Part shown: piece after piece, positions 25,544 to 33,538 of the stretch
Layout of the letters: each line of letters opens with the position of its first letter
How positions within the stretch are numbered: the stretch's first letter is position 1
Source: Bacteroidota bacterium
GTDB taxonomy: Bacteria; Bacteroidota; Ignavibacteria; Ignavibacteriales; SURF-24
NCBI GenBank assembly: GCA_030706145.1
Contig: JAUZPB010000042.1
Coordinates: forward strand, 1 to 33,538
Direction of reading: 5' to 3'
DNA length: 33,538 nucleotides
Made by a program: the position numbers and the translations under genes
Notes under the pieces: model-generated
What the model was told of the DNA's origin: nothing
Seen by the model: the letters and a program-made list of their open reading frames with translations, nothing else
Database searches by the model: none

Positions 25544-26830
25544 ATGACAACAGCGCAAATACAAAGTAAACCCGAACCATCTGCTTTATATAGATGGGGA
25601 GTACTCATTTTTGTTAGTCTTGCTATGTTTGGCAATTACTACATTTATGACTGCATAAGTCCTCTTGCAGACCTATTGGCAAAACAGTTGAATTTCTCAG
25701 ATAGCAACATTGGACTTTTGCAGGCAATCTACAGTATACCTAATGTCTTTATGGTGCTTATTGGCGGAATAATAATTGACCGCCTTGGAACAAGGATATC
25801 GACATTTATCTTTGCAATGCTTTGTTTTCTTGGTGCACTTGTAACTGCTGTATCCTCAAGTTTGACATTTATGGCAGTAGGCAGACTTATCTTTGGACTT
25901 GGCGCTGAGTCTCTTATTGTGGCGGTTACAACAGTTATTGGAAGGTGGTTTAAGGGAAAAGAGCTCTCTTTTGCCTTTGGAATTAATCTTACAATTGCAA
26001 GATTAGGTTCATTTGCCGCTTTGAATTCCCCTTCCTGGGGCAGAAGCTTCTATAGCTATTGGCAAACTCCGCTGCTTATTGGTGTTGCAGCAGGCGTCAT
26101 ATCGGTCGTATCTGTTATAGTTTATATTATGATGGATGTAAATGCAACTAGAAACTTTTCTTTAAGAGAAGTTCCAAAGCAGGATGAGATTAAATTTAAG
26201 GAGATCTTTAACTTCGGAAGCTCATTCTGGTTTATTACACTCCTTTGTGTTACATTCTATTCTGCAATCTTTCCTTTTCAAACCTTTGCTGTTAAATTCT
26301 TCATGGAAACGCATGGTATAACTAGAGAAGCTGGCGGATTCTTATCGAGCATGCTGACACTTTCGGCAATGATACTAACACCGCTGTTTGGACTCCTTGC
26401 AGATTATATGGGGAAGAGATCTTTTCTGATGATGCTGGGGTCTTTGCTTATTATTCCAGTTTACCTTTTAATGGCATATACTCATGTTAATTTGTATATT
26501 CCTATGGCAATAATGGGAATATCTTTTTCACTGATCCCGGCTGTAATGTGGCCTTCTGTAGCTCTTATCGTTGATGAGTCCCGCTTAGGTACAGCTTATG
26601 GTTTAATGACAATGGTACAGAATATTGGACTTTCAGGATTCAATCTTTTGATTGGCTGGGCAAATGACACTAGCGGCGGCTATACGATGGGAATGTGGAT
26701 TTTCTCTTCACTTGGATTCTTTGGACTTTTGTTTGCTTTTCTTCTTAAGTCTAGTCAGAAGAAAACAAGCGGGCATAATCTTGAAGTTGGTATAAGAGAT
26801 AAAAAAGCAGTAGCTGAAACTGAAGCTTAA
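25544..26830 (+). CDS. Major facilitator superfamily transporter
   Basis: This 428-residue inner-membrane protein has twelve predicted membrane segments in two halves joined by a cytoplasmic loop (about residues 200-225). The MFS loop 2-3 motif appears as GGIIIDRLGTRIST, and the GRLIFGLGAES stretch fits segment 4. A related loop LLADYMGKRSF appears in the second half. These place it in the MFS; I cannot assign a substrate. The nitrate/sugar-phosphate type and peptide-linked branches are all possible. It is 101 bases from the pepD stop with a hairpin between, so it may have its own promoter. The 162-base spacer after it holds no gene or clear terminator. Confidence 0.92.
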   Translation: MTTAQIQSKPEPSALYRWGVLIFVSLAMFGNYYIYDCISPLADLLAKQLNFSDSNIGLLQAIYSIPNVFMVLIGGIIIDRLGTRISTFIFAMLCFLGALVTAVSSSLTFMAVGRLIFGLGAESLIVAVTTVIGRWFKGKELSFAFGINLTIARLGSFAALNSPSWGRSFYSYWQTPLLIGVAAGVISVVSVIVYIMMDVNATRNFSLREVPKQDEIKFKEIFNFGSSFWFITLLCVTFYSAIFPFQTFAVKFFMETHGITREAGGFLSSMLTLSAMILTPLFGLLADYMGKRSFLMMLGSLLIIPVYLLMAYTHVNLYIPMAIMGISFSLIPAVMWPSVALIVDESRLGTAYGLMTMVQNIGLSGFNLLIGWANDTSGGYTMGMWIFSSLGFFGLLFAFLLKSSQKKTSGHNLEVGIRDKKAVAETEA

Positions 26831-26992
26831 AACTTATTGCTTCCTGAGTTTTTATTGCTCTTTTCATTCTTCCTGGGGCCATAATATTGGAATCACTTCG
26901 CGTATATGGTGAAAATTAGTAATTTTTTCCTTATTGTTCGTTGGGGAAAAATAAATTTTATATTTTTAGCCGGCTTTTTTGCGTGAGTTTAT

Positions 26993-27778
26993 ATGCGTTG
27001 CTTAAAATCAAATAGTTGTATAACTATTGCTCTTGTGGTGATCTTATTTGCCATTTGGGGAGTATCATCTGATCTTAAGGCCCAAACCTGCGGTTTTGGT
27101 TGTCTTGGTTTGGGTGGGTTTTATGGTGGATATACAGTGCAGAAATATGAGCCAAATGGATTAAATGATTTTATCCATGCATATAATAATGAGCATTCTG
27201 CTACATTAAAGGAAAAGATGAAGGATTTTGGCAGTTCTGCTGCAGGATTCCGTGTAGGGGCTAATATTTTCAGAACACGCAGCAGCCATCTTTTCTTTTC
27301 TATAAAAGGCTTTTACCAGTACCTAAAAGAAGAACATGAGTTAAAAGATGAGGTCTCACCAGGCTCTGTGCTTTCAACTACTTATACTCTTGATCTGAAC
27401 TATTATGGTCTTGGACTTGATCTTGGAGTTATTCTTGGAAAGCGCGTGGACCTTAAGGTGATTGATGCTCAGGTTACATTCCATTCAGCAGATTTCCAGC
27501 CACGGACAAGCGCTCCGGATAATAAGATAAATGATAGTGATTTTGAAAATGAAAAGACTGTAACTGGTTTTACTATCGGAAGCGGACTAATAGTTCATAT
27601 TATTCCTGATTATGTTAGTCTTGAAGCAACTGCAGGTTATACAAAATTTTCTTTTGACCAGCTTCGCAACGATAGCAACGCTAATCTTGAGAATTCATTC
27701 GATACAATAAATAATTTTATTAAAAACGGCGGGCTGACAGCTACAATTCAGCTTAACGTCGGAATTCCTTTATATTAA
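26993..27778 (+). CDS. Exported barrel-like protein of unknown function
   Basis: This 261-residue protein begins with a Sec signal peptide (hydrophobic core ITIALVVILFAIWGV) cleaved after about residue 31 (LKA before QTCGFG). The mature part alternates Gly- and aromatic-rich strands (GLGGFYGGYTVQKY, GFRVGANIF, LFFSIKGFYQYL, LNYYGLGLDLGVILG, TAGYTKFSF) and ends in LTATIQLNVGIPLY, whose terminal aromatic residue suits an outer-membrane barrel of about eight strands. I see no OmpA peptidoglycan-binding domain. Two Cys near the mature start (C33 and C37) might form a disulfide. No strong ribosome-binding site is seen. It is followed by a good terminator, so it is probably a single-gene unit. Confidence 0.75.
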   Translation: MRCLKSNSCITIALVVILFAIWGVSSDLKAQTCGFGCLGLGGFYGGYTVQKYEPNGLNDFIHAYNNEHSATLKEKMKDFGSSAAGFRVGANIFRTRSSHLFFSIKGFYQYLKEEHELKDEVSPGSVLSTTYTLDLNYYGLGLDLGVILGKRVDLKVIDAQVTFHSADFQPRTSAPDNKINDSDFENEKTVTGFTIGSGLIVHIIPDYVSLEATAGYTKFSFDQLRNDSNANLENSFDTINNFIKNGGLTATIQLNVGIPLY

Positions 27779-27808
27779 CTAAATAAGACTAAAGGAAATA
27801 AAAAAATG

Positions 27809-27845
27809 GGGAATAGTCCCATTATATAATGGCAATTCCTTTTTT
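27809..27845 (+). terminator. Terminator after the barrel-like gene
   Basis: A palindrome CCATTATATAATGG (27819-27832) is extended by GGAAT (27810-27814) pairing with ATTCC (27835-27839) and is followed by six T (27840-27845). It begins 31 bases past the stop codon. Confidence 0.7.
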
Positions 27846-27900
27846 CCATTTCTTTTACTTTTATACTATCAAACATTACTGATAAAAATACGGGAAACAT

Positions 27901-28869
27901 ATGGCATTATCTAAACTTGACAAAGCAGCCATTATTGCAATCAAAGATTGCATGGGGACAAAAAAGAACGAAAAGGTTCTTGTTATTACAGACGAAATTA
28001 AAAGAGAGATAGGTTATTCACTTTATCTTAATGCACAGGCCTTAGGCTATAAATCTCTTCTTGTAGAAATGAAAGCCCGCAAGGGAAATGGCGAAGAGCC
28101 GCCTGAAGAAGTAGCTGAACTAATGTTAAAATATGACGTTGTGCTCTGCGCAACCGATAAATCCCTTACTCATACTGAGGCAAGGCGAAATGCTTCTGCA
28201 AAAGGTGCAAGGGTTGCAACTTTTCCTGGCATAACTAAAGAAGTAATGATAAGAGGCCTAAATGCCGATTATAAGAAAATTTCTGCTCTTAGCATTAAGT
28301 TGAAAAAGATCTTTGAAAAGACAAAGACTGTTAGAGTCACTTCTCCAGGCGGAACAGATATTACAATGGATATTTCTGGCAGAACTGCATATGCCAGCAA
28401 AGGCCTGTTTCATAAAAAAGGGGAGAGCGGTAACCTTCCAACAGGTGAAACATTTGTTGCTCCTTTGGAGGGAAAGTCAGAAGGCGTTTTTGTTGTAGAT
28501 GGCTCAATGGCTGGAGTTGGAATGCTAGGTAAAAATTCTGTAATCAAGATAAAAGTTGAAAAAGGCTATGCTACTGAAATTACAGGAGGGAAAGAGGCTA
28601 AAAAACTAATTGAGCTTTTAAGCAAAAATGGCAAAGCTGCAAGAAACATTGCCGAATTCGGCGTTGGTACTAATGATAAAGCTAAGCTTAGCGGTATTCT
28701 GCTTGAAGACGAAAAGGTCATGGGAACTGTTCATATTGCTCTTGGCGATAATAAATCGATGGGCGGAAATGTTCATGTCCCAAGCCATCTTGATGGCCTT
28801 ATCAATAAGCCTACAGTCTACTTCGATGATAAAGTAATTATGAAAAATGGGAAGCTTCTTATAAAATAA
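27901..28869 (+). CDS. M29-like aminopeptidase
   Basis: This 322-residue cytoplasmic protein matches the short thermophilic-aminopeptidase-like (M29-type) family. The diagnostic C-terminal half shows GNLPTGETFVAPLEG, then IAEFGVGTNDKAKL, then an acidic LLEDEKVMGTVHIALGDN with MGGNVHVPSHLDGL. These carry the acidic and His metal-ligand candidates expected of a dinuclear-metal aminopeptidase. The N-terminal half is an alpha/beta domain (VLVITDEIKREIGYSLY). Such enzymes remove N-terminal residues from peptides; specificity is not visible here. It stands between two terminators, so it is probably monocistronic. With the OPT transporter and PepD it points to peptide use. Confidence 0.88.
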   Translation: MALSKLDKAAIIAIKDCMGTKKNEKVLVITDEIKREIGYSLYLNAQALGYKSLLVEMKARKGNGEEPPEEVAELMLKYDVVLCATDKSLTHTEARRNASAKGARVATFPGITKEVMIRGLNADYKKISALSIKLKKIFEKTKTVRVTSPGGTDITMDISGRTAYASKGLFHKKGESGNLPTGETFVAPLEGKSEGVFVVDGSMAGVGMLGKNSVIKIKVEKGYATEITGGKEAKKLIELLSKNGKAARNIAEFGVGTNDKAKLSGILLEDEKVMGTVHIALGDNKSMGGNVHVPSHLDGLINKPTVYFDDKVIMKNGKLLIK

Positions 28870-28931
28870 TATGCCTGATAAAATAAAACGTAAGATAAAA
28901 TAATACGAAAGTTATTTTTGTGGATCCTATA

Positions 28932-28964
28932 AAAGGTAAGCCGGCTATAAACCGGCTTACCTTT
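28932..28964. terminator. Strong 13-bp hairpin between convergent genes
   Basis: Bases 28932-28944 pair perfectly with 28952-28964 around a seven-base loop; the stem is GC-rich in its centre and ends in A3/T3. It sits between the plus-strand aminopeptidase (stop 28869) and the minus-strand gene ending at 29013, and may serve both. Confidence 0.75.
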
Positions 28965-29012
28965 CCGGGAAATTTTTAGCTGTGAGGTGGTTCAGAGAAT
29001 TGACAAAGCATG

Positions 29013-29411
29013 TTATTTTGTTTCTTTTGTCTCTTCTTTTGTTGTAGTTGTTTTGCTTGTCTTCTTTGTTGACTTTTCACCTTTTTCCCTAATGTATACT
29101 TTCTTGCCTTTATCATTCAGATAATACTTGCCGCCTTTTTTCCCCTGGTATATTATCTTGCCATCATCTGTTTTTCCAACTTCTTTGTCAGCAACCTTTG
29201 CCTTAGTAACATCATGTTTTTTTATCTTTGTAGAATCCTTGACCATAGTATGGTCTTTCTTTGTTACCTTTGTCTGTATGGTTGAATGATCAGTTTTGCC
29301 TTCAATCTTTGTGTTCTTATGCTCTTTTGTTTCTTGAGCATAACCAGTAGAAACAATACCGAAAGCTAAAAAAGATATTAGAATTGCTATGGATAATAAT
29401 TTGCTTTTCAT
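29013..29411 (-). CDS. Secreted Lys-rich protein with PBCV-basic-adaptor-like motif
   Basis: This 132-residue protein has a clear Sec signal peptide (MKSKLLSIAILISFLAFGIV, cleaved near GYA before QET). The mature part is very rich in Lys and Thr and mostly low complexity, but holds one ordered block, DDGKIIYQGKKGGKYYLNDK followed by GKKVYI. That block fits the short PBCV-specific basic adaptor motif (iy.G..GG.Yy....GkKvY), found in chlorella-virus proteins and scattered bacterial secreted proteins. Its function is unknown; a role in binding nucleic acid, wall polymer or another protein would be guesswork. AAAGGAG lies in good position before the ATG on the minus strand. It is separated from the next gene by 60 bases. 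Confidence 0.85.
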   Translation of the reverse strand: MKSKLLSIAILISFLAFGIVSTGYAQETKEHKNTKIEGKTDHSTIQTKVTKKDHTMVKDSTKIKKHDVTKAKVADKEVGKTDDGKIIYQGKKGGKYYLNDKGKKVYIREKGEKSTKKTSKTTTTKEETKETK

Positions 29412-29471
29412 CTTGTACTCCTTTAGATAATTTAATTAAAACAATTGACATATTATAATTGAAGTAAATCA

Positions 29472-32400
29472 TTAAATTGAAAAAGCAGATCTTATCAGAT
29501 CATCCTGCTCTTTCTGATGCATCTTAAGCGAACCCGAAGCCGGACTAGCGCTTTCGGGCCTGCCTGAATAAAACAGTTCCTGTTCATCTGAAATAAGCAT
29601 CATCAGCCTTTCAAAGAGGAAATTCCAGGCTCCCATATTTCTTGGCTCTTCCTGTGTCCAAACAACTTTCTCTAATTGCGGATAATTTGAAAGAATCTTT
29701 GTGATCTCAACTCCTGGAAAAGGATAAAGCTGCTCGAGTCTTATTATTGCTGTATCCTGAATCTGTTTTGCTGTTCTGTATTTTATAAGTTCATAATAAA
29801 GTTTCCCGCTTACAAAAACTGCTCTGTTTATTTCATCTTTCCTGACTAAATTATCATCAACAACTAAATCAAATTTCCCACTAATAAGCTCATTTACAGT
29901 TGACCGGGCCTCCGGGAGTCTTAACAGGCTTTTAGGTGTAAATATTACAAGAGGCTTTTCGTTTTCACGTTTTGCCTGGCGTCTTAACAAATGAAAATAC
30001 TGTGCAGGTGTGGAAGGATTGCAGACAATTATATTATCCTCTGCGCACAAGGTAAGAAATCTTTCCATTCTTGCACTCGAATGTTCTGGCCCTTGACCTT
30101 CATAGCCGTGGGGCAGAAGTAAAACCAGTTTATTTGGGACCTTCCATTTACTATATGCACTTACTATGAAATTATCAATAATGACCTGAGCACTGTTGGC
30201 AAAATCGCCAAACTGGGCTTCCCATAGAACTAATGCAAGTGGATCTGCCATGCTATAACCGAATTCAAACCCTAATACTGCAGCTTCAGAGAGAAGGCTG
30301 TCTAGTGCTTCAAGCTTTGCCTGGCCTTCGGAAAGATGATTTAGAAGAATTATTTCAGAGCCATTGTTTATTTCTGTAAGTATCATATGTCTTTGGCTGA
30401 ATGTACCACGGGCACTGTCCTGCCCGCTTAGTCTTATTGGTGTTCCCTGAAGAAGAAGTGTTCCAAAGGCCAGGGATTCACCAAATGACCAGTCAATTGG
30501 TGTATTTCGGCTTTTAAGTAATTCCCGGCGCTTATCAAGCATTTTCTTTAGTTTTGGATTGATTGAAAATCCTTCAGGAAGTTTTGTGCTTGCATTTACT
30601 ATCTTATCTATCTCTTCAAGGTTAAGAACTTTTACATTTGTTTTTCCACTACTACTGCCGGGCTGCTGCTGGAGCTTATCTTCGGGAATAGCAAGCGGTA
30701 GGTCCGAATAAAAATCCTGCTTTTGTCCTTGTGAGGCTTCAAAAGATTGAACTAAGCATGCTTTTATACCTACTTCCATTTGCTGTATGTCTTCTTCAGT
30801 TATTACTTTCTGCGCAAGAAGTTCTTTTTGATATATCTCTTTTACTGAAGGGTGTTCCTTTATTTTTTTATACATTACAGGTTGTGTATAGGCAGGATCA
30901 TCCCCCTCATTATGCCCATGGCGTCTGTAGCCAAACATATCAATTACAACATCTTTATTAAATTTTTGCCTGTATTCAAAAGCAAGTCTTGCAACCCAAA
31001 GGACAGCTTCAGGGTCGTCACCATTTACATGAAATATGGGCGCCTGAACCATTTTAGCTACATCTGAGGCATAAATAGACGAGCGGGCTTCTGTAGGATC
31101 GGTCGTAAACCCAATTTGGTTGTTTATTATTATATGGATCGTTCCACCTGTTCTGTATCCGCTTAGCTGCGAAAGATTAATTGTCTCTGCAACGACTCCC
31201 TGACCAGCAAATGAGGCATCTCCATGAAGCAGCATAGGTATAATTCTTTTTCTTTCCGTATCTTTTGCCCTTTGCTGTTTAGCCCTTACAATGCCCTCAA
31301 CAACAGGATTTACCCATTCAAGGTGACTAGGGTTAGAGGCAACTGAAACCCTCATGAACTTTCCGTTTCTGGTTTTAACTTCTCCTGAGGCTCCAAGGTG
31401 ATATTTTACATCACCTGACCCATGGACAGAATCAGGATCAATATTACCCTCAAATTCTGTGAATATCTTATCATAGCTTTTCCCAATTATGTTTGCCAGA
31501 ACATTAAGCCTTCCTCTGTGAGCCATCCCGAAAAAGATCTCTTCAACTCCGTCATCTGAGGCAATATTTATCATATAGTCGAGCATTGGTATTAGTGTCT
31601 CCGAACCTTCGAGTGAAAACCTCTTATGGCCAACGAATTTATTATGAAGGAAATGCTCAAACCCTTCAGCTGTAGCAAGTTTCCACATTATTCTTTTTTT
31701 ATGCTCTGCATCAAAAGAAGGTATATTCCGCACAGGTTCCATTTTACCCTGAAGCCATGACTTTTCCTCCGGGTGTTGAATGTGCATAAATTCAACGCCT
31801 ATCTTGTCACAGTATGTCTGATGAAGAATATCCAGAACATCTCTTAATGTTCCGCTTTCCTTGCCGACAAATCCGCCGGTTATAAATGTCCTGTCGTAAT
31901 CCCAAATTGTAAAGCCATATATAGCTGGATCTAACTCCGGATGGTAGATGGCGTTGCTGCCAAGGGGATTAAGATTAGCAATAAGATGACCTCTTACGCG
32001 GTAAATATTAATAAGCTGAAACATTCTTGCATGTTTTTCAATGTTTTCTGCTGCAGCTAAACCAGATGAATATGACTTAGTTACAATGTCTTCTTTATAA
32101 TCGACCGGGCGCTGTGGTATACCCAGATCCTCAAATATTCTCACATAGAAATTATCTTCTCCAAGAAGCAGTTCATTTATCTTCTTCAGGAATAGTCCTG
32201 ATTCTGCTCCTTGAATTACACGGTGGTCGTATGTACTGGTAATATTCATTACCTTTCCTATTCCGAGATTTGCAAGTGTACTTTCGCTCATCGCCTGGTA
32301 CTGTGCCGGATAATCAATCACTCCGATTGCAATTATTACTCCTTGTCCTGTCATAAGTCTTGGAATTGAAGATACGGTTCCAACTGTTCCGGGGTTTGTT

Positions 32401-33149
32401 AAAGAGATTGTAGTTCCCTGAAAGTCAGAGGGTTCAATTTTGCCTGTGCGTGATCTGGATATTATATCATCGTATAACTTAAAGAATTCGCTAAAATCAA
32501 TTCGGTCTGCTTTTTTAATATTTGGCACGATAAGAGAGCGTGTGCCATCTTTCTTTTCTATATCTACTGCAATTCCCAGATTTACATCACTTTTTTGTAT
32601 AAGGTATGGATCATTGTTGATCATGGAAAAGGAGTTATTAATAGCCGGATAGGATTTTAATGCCTTTACGATGGCAAAGGCAACAATGTGTGTAAATGAT
32701 ATTTTCCCCTGGTTCGTTTTCTTTAAGAACTGGTTTATAATGCGCCTGTTTTCTTCAAGAAGTTTTACTGAAATTGCTCTTTGTGAGGTTGCAACCGGAA
32801 TGGAAAGGCTGCTTATCATATTGTCAATTATCTTAGCTCCGACACCTGTGATTTTCTGTGGCTTTTCTGTATCAGTAAACTGTGTCTGACTAAGAGATTT
32901 AGGCTTTTCTATCCTGTCAATTATTTCTCTTATTTCGCCTGTCTTCTGTCCATTTTGCGGTGTTTTTTCTACTGACTCTGCTGCTTCGGAAATATCGCTA
33001 AAGTAATTCTGCCAATACTCTGAGACAGAATTACTGTCTTTTTTATATCTATCATAAAGATCCGCTACATACCAGAAATTATATCCAAACTGATCAAAAA
33101 GCACCTTGTGCCCCTCATCTAATAGTTTTTCATCAAGTCTCTCATTCAT
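29472..33149 (-). CDS. Multifunctional 2-oxoglutarate dehydrogenase, fused E2 core and E1 (Kgd/OdhA type)
   Basis: This 1225-residue cytoplasmic enzyme joins a dihydrolipoamide succinyltransferase catalytic core to a thiamine-dependent 2-oxoglutarate dehydrogenase. Residues 20-50 are the E1 N-terminal helix (YVADLYDRYKKDSNSV ... YWQNYF). A 45-residue linker follows, then the E2 acyltransferase core (about 98-345) with its catalytic motif STYDHRVIQGAESG (H309). The E1 part spans about 370-1225: MAHRGRLNVLA (542-552), the TPP/Mg motif from GDASFAGQG (643-651) to NNQ (676-678), HGHNEGDDP, and C-terminal PLVIFTPKSLLR. No lipoyl domain is present, so a separate lipoylated E2 must supply it. The layout and length equal mycobacterial Kgd and corynebacterial OdhA (about 1220-1230 residues). 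It feeds succinyl-CoA and electrons into the TCA cycle. Confidence 0.95.
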   Translation of the reverse strand: MNERLDEKLLDEGHKVLFDQFGYNFWYVADLYDRYKKDSNSVSEYWQNYFSDISEAAESVEKTPQNGQKTGEIREIIDRIEKPKSLSQTQFTDTEKPQKITGVGAKIIDNMISSLSIPVATSQRAISVKLLEENRRIINQFLKKTNQGKISFTHIVAFAIVKALKSYPAINNSFSMINNDPYLIQKSDVNLGIAVDIEKKDGTRSLIVPNIKKADRIDFSEFFKLYDDIISRSRTGKIEPSDFQGTTISLTNPGTVGTVSSIPRLMTGQGVIIAIGVIDYPAQYQAMSESTLANLGIGKVMNITSTYDHRVIQGAESGLFLKKINELLLGEDNFYVRIFEDLGIPQRPVDYKEDIVTKSYSSGLAAAENIEKHARMFQLINIYRVRGHLIANLNPLGSNAIYHPELDPAIYGFTIWDYDRTFITGGFVGKESGTLRDVLDILHQTYCDKIGVEFMHIQHPEEKSWLQGKMEPVRNIPSFDAEHKKRIMWKLATAEGFEHFLHNKFVGHKRFSLEGSETLIPMLDYMINIASDDGVEEIFFGMAHRGRLNVLANIIGKSYDKIFTEFEGNIDPDSVHGSGDVKYHLGASGEVKTRNGKFMRVSVASNPSHLEWVNPVVEGIVRAKQQRAKDTERKRIIPMLLHGDASFAGQGVVAETINLSQLSGYRTGGTIHIIINNQIGFTTDPTEARSSIYASDVAKMVQAPIFHVNGDDPEAVLWVARLAFEYRQKFNKDVVIDMFGYRRHGHNEGDDPAYTQPVMYKKIKEHPSVKEIYQKELLAQKVITEEDIQQMEVGIKACLVQSFEASQGQKQDFYSDLPLAIPEDKLQQQPGSSSGKTNVKVLNLEEIDKIVNASTKLPEGFSINPKLKKMLDKRRELLKSRNTPIDWSFGESLAFGTLLLQGTPIRLSGQDSARGTFSQRHMILTEINNGSEIILLNHLSEGQAKLEALDSLLSEAAVLGFEFGYSMADPLALVLWEAQFGDFANSAQVIIDNFIVSAYSKWKVPNKLVLLLPHGYEGQGPEHSSARMERFLTLCAEDNIIVCNPSTPAQYFHLLRRQAKRENEKPLVIFTPKSLLRLPEARSTVNELISGKFDLVVDDNLVRKDEINRAVFVSGKLYYELIKYRTAKQIQDTAIIRLEQLYPFPGVEITKILSNYPQLEKVVWTQEEPRNMGAWNFLFERLMMLISDEQELFYSGRPESASPASGSLKMHQKEQDDLIRSAFSI

Positions 33150-33218
33150 AATGACTTACACCGCTCTTAAATTGTTAAAGAATATAGGCTGCTGCCCCAA
33201 TTCATTTTAAGAAATTAC

Positions 33219-33422
33219 ATGCCCAATTTCAATCTACTGATTAGAGCATTGTGGGATATGGTACTGACGAATCTTGGAAATGAAATTTGGATCTGCTTAC
33301 TCTTATTGTTTTCGATTTTTTATTGTATTATTTTGGTATCAAATGGGGAAAAAGTCGAATGGAAAGATTTTGTAAGTAGCCTGCAAAAGAGGGTTGATCT
33401 TCTGAAAAGAGGAGAATTTTAA
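33219..33422 (+). CDS. Small membrane protein, hypothetical
   Basis: This frame of 67 codons encodes a protein with one strong membrane span (about residues 23-42, EIWICLLLLFSIFYCIILVS) and a basic, helical tail (FVSSLQKRVDLLKRGEF). I do not recognise a family. It is divergent from the E2-E1 fusion gene, with a 69-base spacer between the two starts, and is followed after 93 bases by a likely nuoA start. The region before the ATG is A-rich without a clear ribosome-binding site. The clean hydrophobic span and charged tail make it more protein-like than the shadow frames in the window, but it could still be chance. Confidence 0.45.
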   Translation: MPNFNLLIRALWDMVLTNLGNEIWICLLLLFSIFYCIILVSNGEKVEWKDFVSSLQKRVDLLKRGEF

Positions 33423-33515
33423 TTAATATTCATTTGGGTAAACTCTGTGGCTATCAAATTGACATTTTAGATGTTTTTAGATAAATTTACCTCTTAATAT
33501 TCAATTAAAGGAACG

Positions 33516-33538
33516 ATGTTAGAGCAATATATACCGAT
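33516..33538 (+). CDS. Possible start of NADH-quinone oxidoreductase subunit A, cut by window edge
   Basis: An ATG at 33516 is preceded by AAAGGA at 33507-33512, a well-placed ribosome-binding site. Only MLEQYIP can be read before the window ends. Many NuoA proteins begin with a very similar MLE.Y.PI sequence, so this may be the first gene of a complex I operon. Seven residues are too few for more than a suggestion. Confidence 0.35.

Noticed and set aside
26941-26985. Terminator at AGCCGGCT followed by T6 before the barrel-like gene
   Set aside because: The palindrome has no loop and cannot form a stable hairpin of useful length.
30731-31067. Two overlapping plus-strand frames opposite the E2-E1 fusion gene
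   Set aside because: They are antisense to conserved E1 sequence and only reflect its codon pattern.

Overview
The window is AT-rich, densely coded bacterial DNA with short spacers and no tRNA, rRNA, CRISPR array, insertion sequence or phage gene that I could see. The gene set fits the Bacteroidota/Chlorobiota/Ignavibacteriota group, and I lean towards an Ignavibacteria-like heterotroph. This rests on a PolII-type family B polymerase, paired GluRS and GlnRS, PdxJ, a TIGR02757 protein, an OPT transporter, a DUF3417-type glucan phosphorylase, many Sec or lipoprotein signals and predicted outer-membrane barrels. The assignment is inference from gene content, not from a search.

Layout. 1-882 is the C-terminal end of a DNA polymerase II gene. 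1119-2512 holds an exported Rieske protein and a lipoprotein with a BamE-like C-terminus. 2631-4827 is a NatAB-like ABC exporter pair, ended by a hairpin shared with the facing glnS. On the minus strand, 8223-4946 is gltX-glnS, preceded by a large three-receiver histidine-kinase-like protein (10738-8381) whose catalytic His and Asn are both replaced. After a 480-bp spacer, 11219-14360 is a tight three-gene plus-strand cassette: a polytopic membrane protein, a protein with one N-terminal membrane anchor, and a signal-peptide protein that looks like an outer-membrane barrel. 14577-17144 is glucan phosphorylase with a good terminator, followed by a convergent YidB-like gene.

17940-21225 carries a thioredoxin-reductase-like flavoprotein, a CPBP membrane protein, pdxJ and a TIGR02757 protein; the last three are closely packed. 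21435-23483 is an OPT-family transporter. 23594-25442 is a PqqD-like small protein translationally coupled to a PepD-type dipeptidase, followed by an MFS transporter, a small barrel-like exported protein and an M29-like aminopeptidase. Several of these genes could serve peptide uptake and breakdown. The window ends with a secreted Lys-rich protein carrying a PBCV-basic-adaptor-like motif, and a 1225-residue E2-E1 fused 2-oxoglutarate dehydrogenase on the minus strand. Beyond it lie a small membrane ORF and what may be the first codons of nuoA.

The two items most worth follow-up are the catalytically degenerate three-receiver kinase-like protein and the envelope-spanning cassette at 11219-14360, whose parts resemble ion-driven motor plus periplasmic shaft plus outer-membrane partner systems but match none that I can name with confidence.
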